Assembly: GCF_004296405.1 (NCBI RefSeq)
Contig: NZ_PSRR01000059.1
Coordinates: forward strand, 1-32,798
Reading direction: 5' to 3'
Source: Bradyrhizobium sp. Leo170
GTDB taxonomy: Bacteria > Pseudomonadota > Alphaproteobacteria > Rhizobiales > Xanthobacteraceae
DNA: 32,798 nt
Positions within the stretch are counted from its first letter, which is position 1, and each line of letters begins with the position of its first letter. The translations under genes and the position numbers were made by a program. Below are positions 32,004-32,798 of the stretch, piece after piece. The notes beneath the pieces were generated by a model. That model did no database searches, had not been told where the DNA came from, and saw only the letters and a list, made by a program, of their open reading frames with translations.

Positions 32004-32299
32004 GGCGATAGTCCGATCTTGAACGAATTTCCGTGCGGCGGCTGCGTTGAAGCCGCGCCATACTTACGCGAAGGATACGCCAGCCGATAAGGCTTCGCCA
32101 GAATGCGCAAGAACTTTTCGTTCGATCCGGAATGTCGGTCGTACTTTTTCGATATGCGCTTGCCGTCGATCCTCGACGCATCAATCTTGATGCGCCCACG
32201 TTGCGTGCATTTCCGAAAGAGATCGGCCGCTTTCGGAAGATCGCTTCACGAGGCGTAGCTAGAAATCACGGAATCGGCAGAGCTCCCGGAGGGGGCGGT
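32004..32299. other. Gap upstream of the TolB-like gene
   Basis: About 296 nt with no supported gene. I looked on the minus strand for a lost winged-helix or cyclase domain to complete the TolB-like protein and saw no recognisable residue pattern in any frame. A short GGCGGCT/AGCCGCGCC hairpin is near 32037-32058. Confidence 0.4.
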
Positions 32300-32798
32300 T
32301 CACCTCGCCGCCCCGACGTCTTCCGGCGGCTCCACGTAGTAGCCCGAATAAGTATCCACGAAGCAGAGATGGTCGTGGACCGCCTTAACGCCGGCGGTGT
32401 TCTCGGCGAGCACGATGGCCGCCTTGCGCGTGCTGTCGTCGAAGATGACGCCATGGAGATGAACGACACTGTTGCGCACGGTGACCTGGAAGCCGGCGGG
32501 CCGCCAGTCCGTGTCCTGGATCTGACGCAGGATACGATCGCGGATATGCTGGTCGTCAGCGGTCGGGTTGGGGATTTCCTCGGCGAGGCTCGCGACCGCC
32601 TGAAGGATGCTGGCGCGGGTGATGATGCCGACGAGCATCTTGCCGCTCATCACCGGCAGGCGCTTCACACCCTTCTTTTCCATGATGCGCACGAGCTCGT
32701 CCAAGGGAGTCTGCTCGTCCACCGTGATCGGATCCGGTGTCATGACGTCCTCGACGTGACGCCCGCGTTCATGCACGAAATCGATCGCCGCGCGCGGC
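32300..32798 (-). CDS. CBS-BON domain protein, cut by the window edge
   Basis: The visible 165 residues are the C-terminal part of a CBS-BON protein. The frame is open to the window edge (IDFVHERGRHVEDVMTPDP), so the start and probably a first CBS motif lie outside; the GTG at 32776 is internal. The visible CBS motif (EDVMTPDPITVDEQTPLDEL...RLPVMSGKMLVGIITRASIL) spans about 60 residues, and a BON domain follows (DQHIRDRILRQIQ...FQVTVRNSVVHLHGVIFDDS...AENTAGVKAVHDHL). CBS pairs bind adenosyl ligands and BON domains bind membranes or lipids; such proteins are often stress-linked in rhizobia. The exact role is unknown. Confidence 0.88.
   Translation of the reverse strand, partial: PRAAIDFVHERGRHVEDVMTPDPITVDEQTPLDELVRIMEKKGVKRLPVMSGKMLVGIITRASILQAVASLAEEIPNPTADDQHIRDRILRQIQDTDWRPAGFQVTVRNSVVHLHGVIFDDSTRKAAIVLAENTAGVKAVHDHLCFVDTYSGYYVEPPEDVGAAR

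Noticed and set aside
1..32798. CRISPR array, tRNA, rRNA, insertion sequence or prophage genes
   Set aside because: No regularly spaced repeats, cloverleaf sequence, transposase motif or phage protein was seen on either strand.

Overview
This is GC-rich chromosomal DNA that looks like an alphaproteobacterium of the Bradyrhizobium/Rhodopseudomonas group. That placement is inferred from overall protein style (HWE histidine kinase, SorAB-like sulfite dehydrogenase, DUF892 ferritin-like protein, SrpA-like catalase) and from intergenic palindromic repeats with CTCTCCCGC-type arms. No database search was possible. No rRNA, tRNA, insertion sequence, phage gene or CRISPR array was recognised.

Layout. 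1-3.3 kb: an inverted repeat, a small coiled-coil ORF, then a two-gene signalling unit in which a CheB-like/PAS/HWE histidine kinase is followed directly by a Crp/Fnr regulator. 3.3-5.9 kb: a palindromic repeat element, a DUF892 ferritin-like protein, and a Tat-exported molybdenum sulfite oxidase with its cytochrome c partner (sorAB-like). 5.9-8.8 kb (minus): a small heat-shock protein coupled to a Lon protease. 9-12.2 kb: an alpha/beta hydrolase without the usual nucleophile, a divergent LysR gene broken by a one-base frameshift, a second repeat element and an enolase-superfamily enzyme. 12.4-15.1 kb: a catalase-family peroxidase overlapping a cytochrome b561 gene that also carries a one-base frameshift, then an exported esterase-like hydrolase; hairpins separate these units.

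15.1-21.3 kb is a tightly coupled biotin-independent malonate decarboxylase operon, mdcA-C-D-E-G-B-(F remnant)-H. It encodes every enzymatic and prosthetic-group function, but the transporter slot between mdcB and mdcH holds only a 20-codon reading frame that resembles the first transmembrane segment of an AEC-family (MdcF-type) carrier. Its start overlaps the mdcB stop and its stop overlaps the mdcH start. A DhlA-like haloalkane dehalogenase follows.

22.4-32.8 kb is dominated by regulators on the minus strand: an unrecognised protein, two very large paralogous regulators (OmpR-type winged helix, NB-ARC/STAND ATPase, helical repeats), an AraC regulator, a membrane-anchored TolB/FlgO-like domain protein that lacks the regulatory or catalytic domain and TPRs usually joined to it, and a CBS-BON protein cut by the window edge. 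The gaps between these genes hold a hairpin with an embedded G-quadruplex motif and two sets of short repeated sites that could be operators.

Most notable: the fossilised transporter slot in the malonate operon, the regulator-only block with its structured intergenic DNA, two enzyme folds missing key catalytic residues (CheB-like and alpha/beta hydrolase), and two single-base frameshifts in otherwise intact genes.
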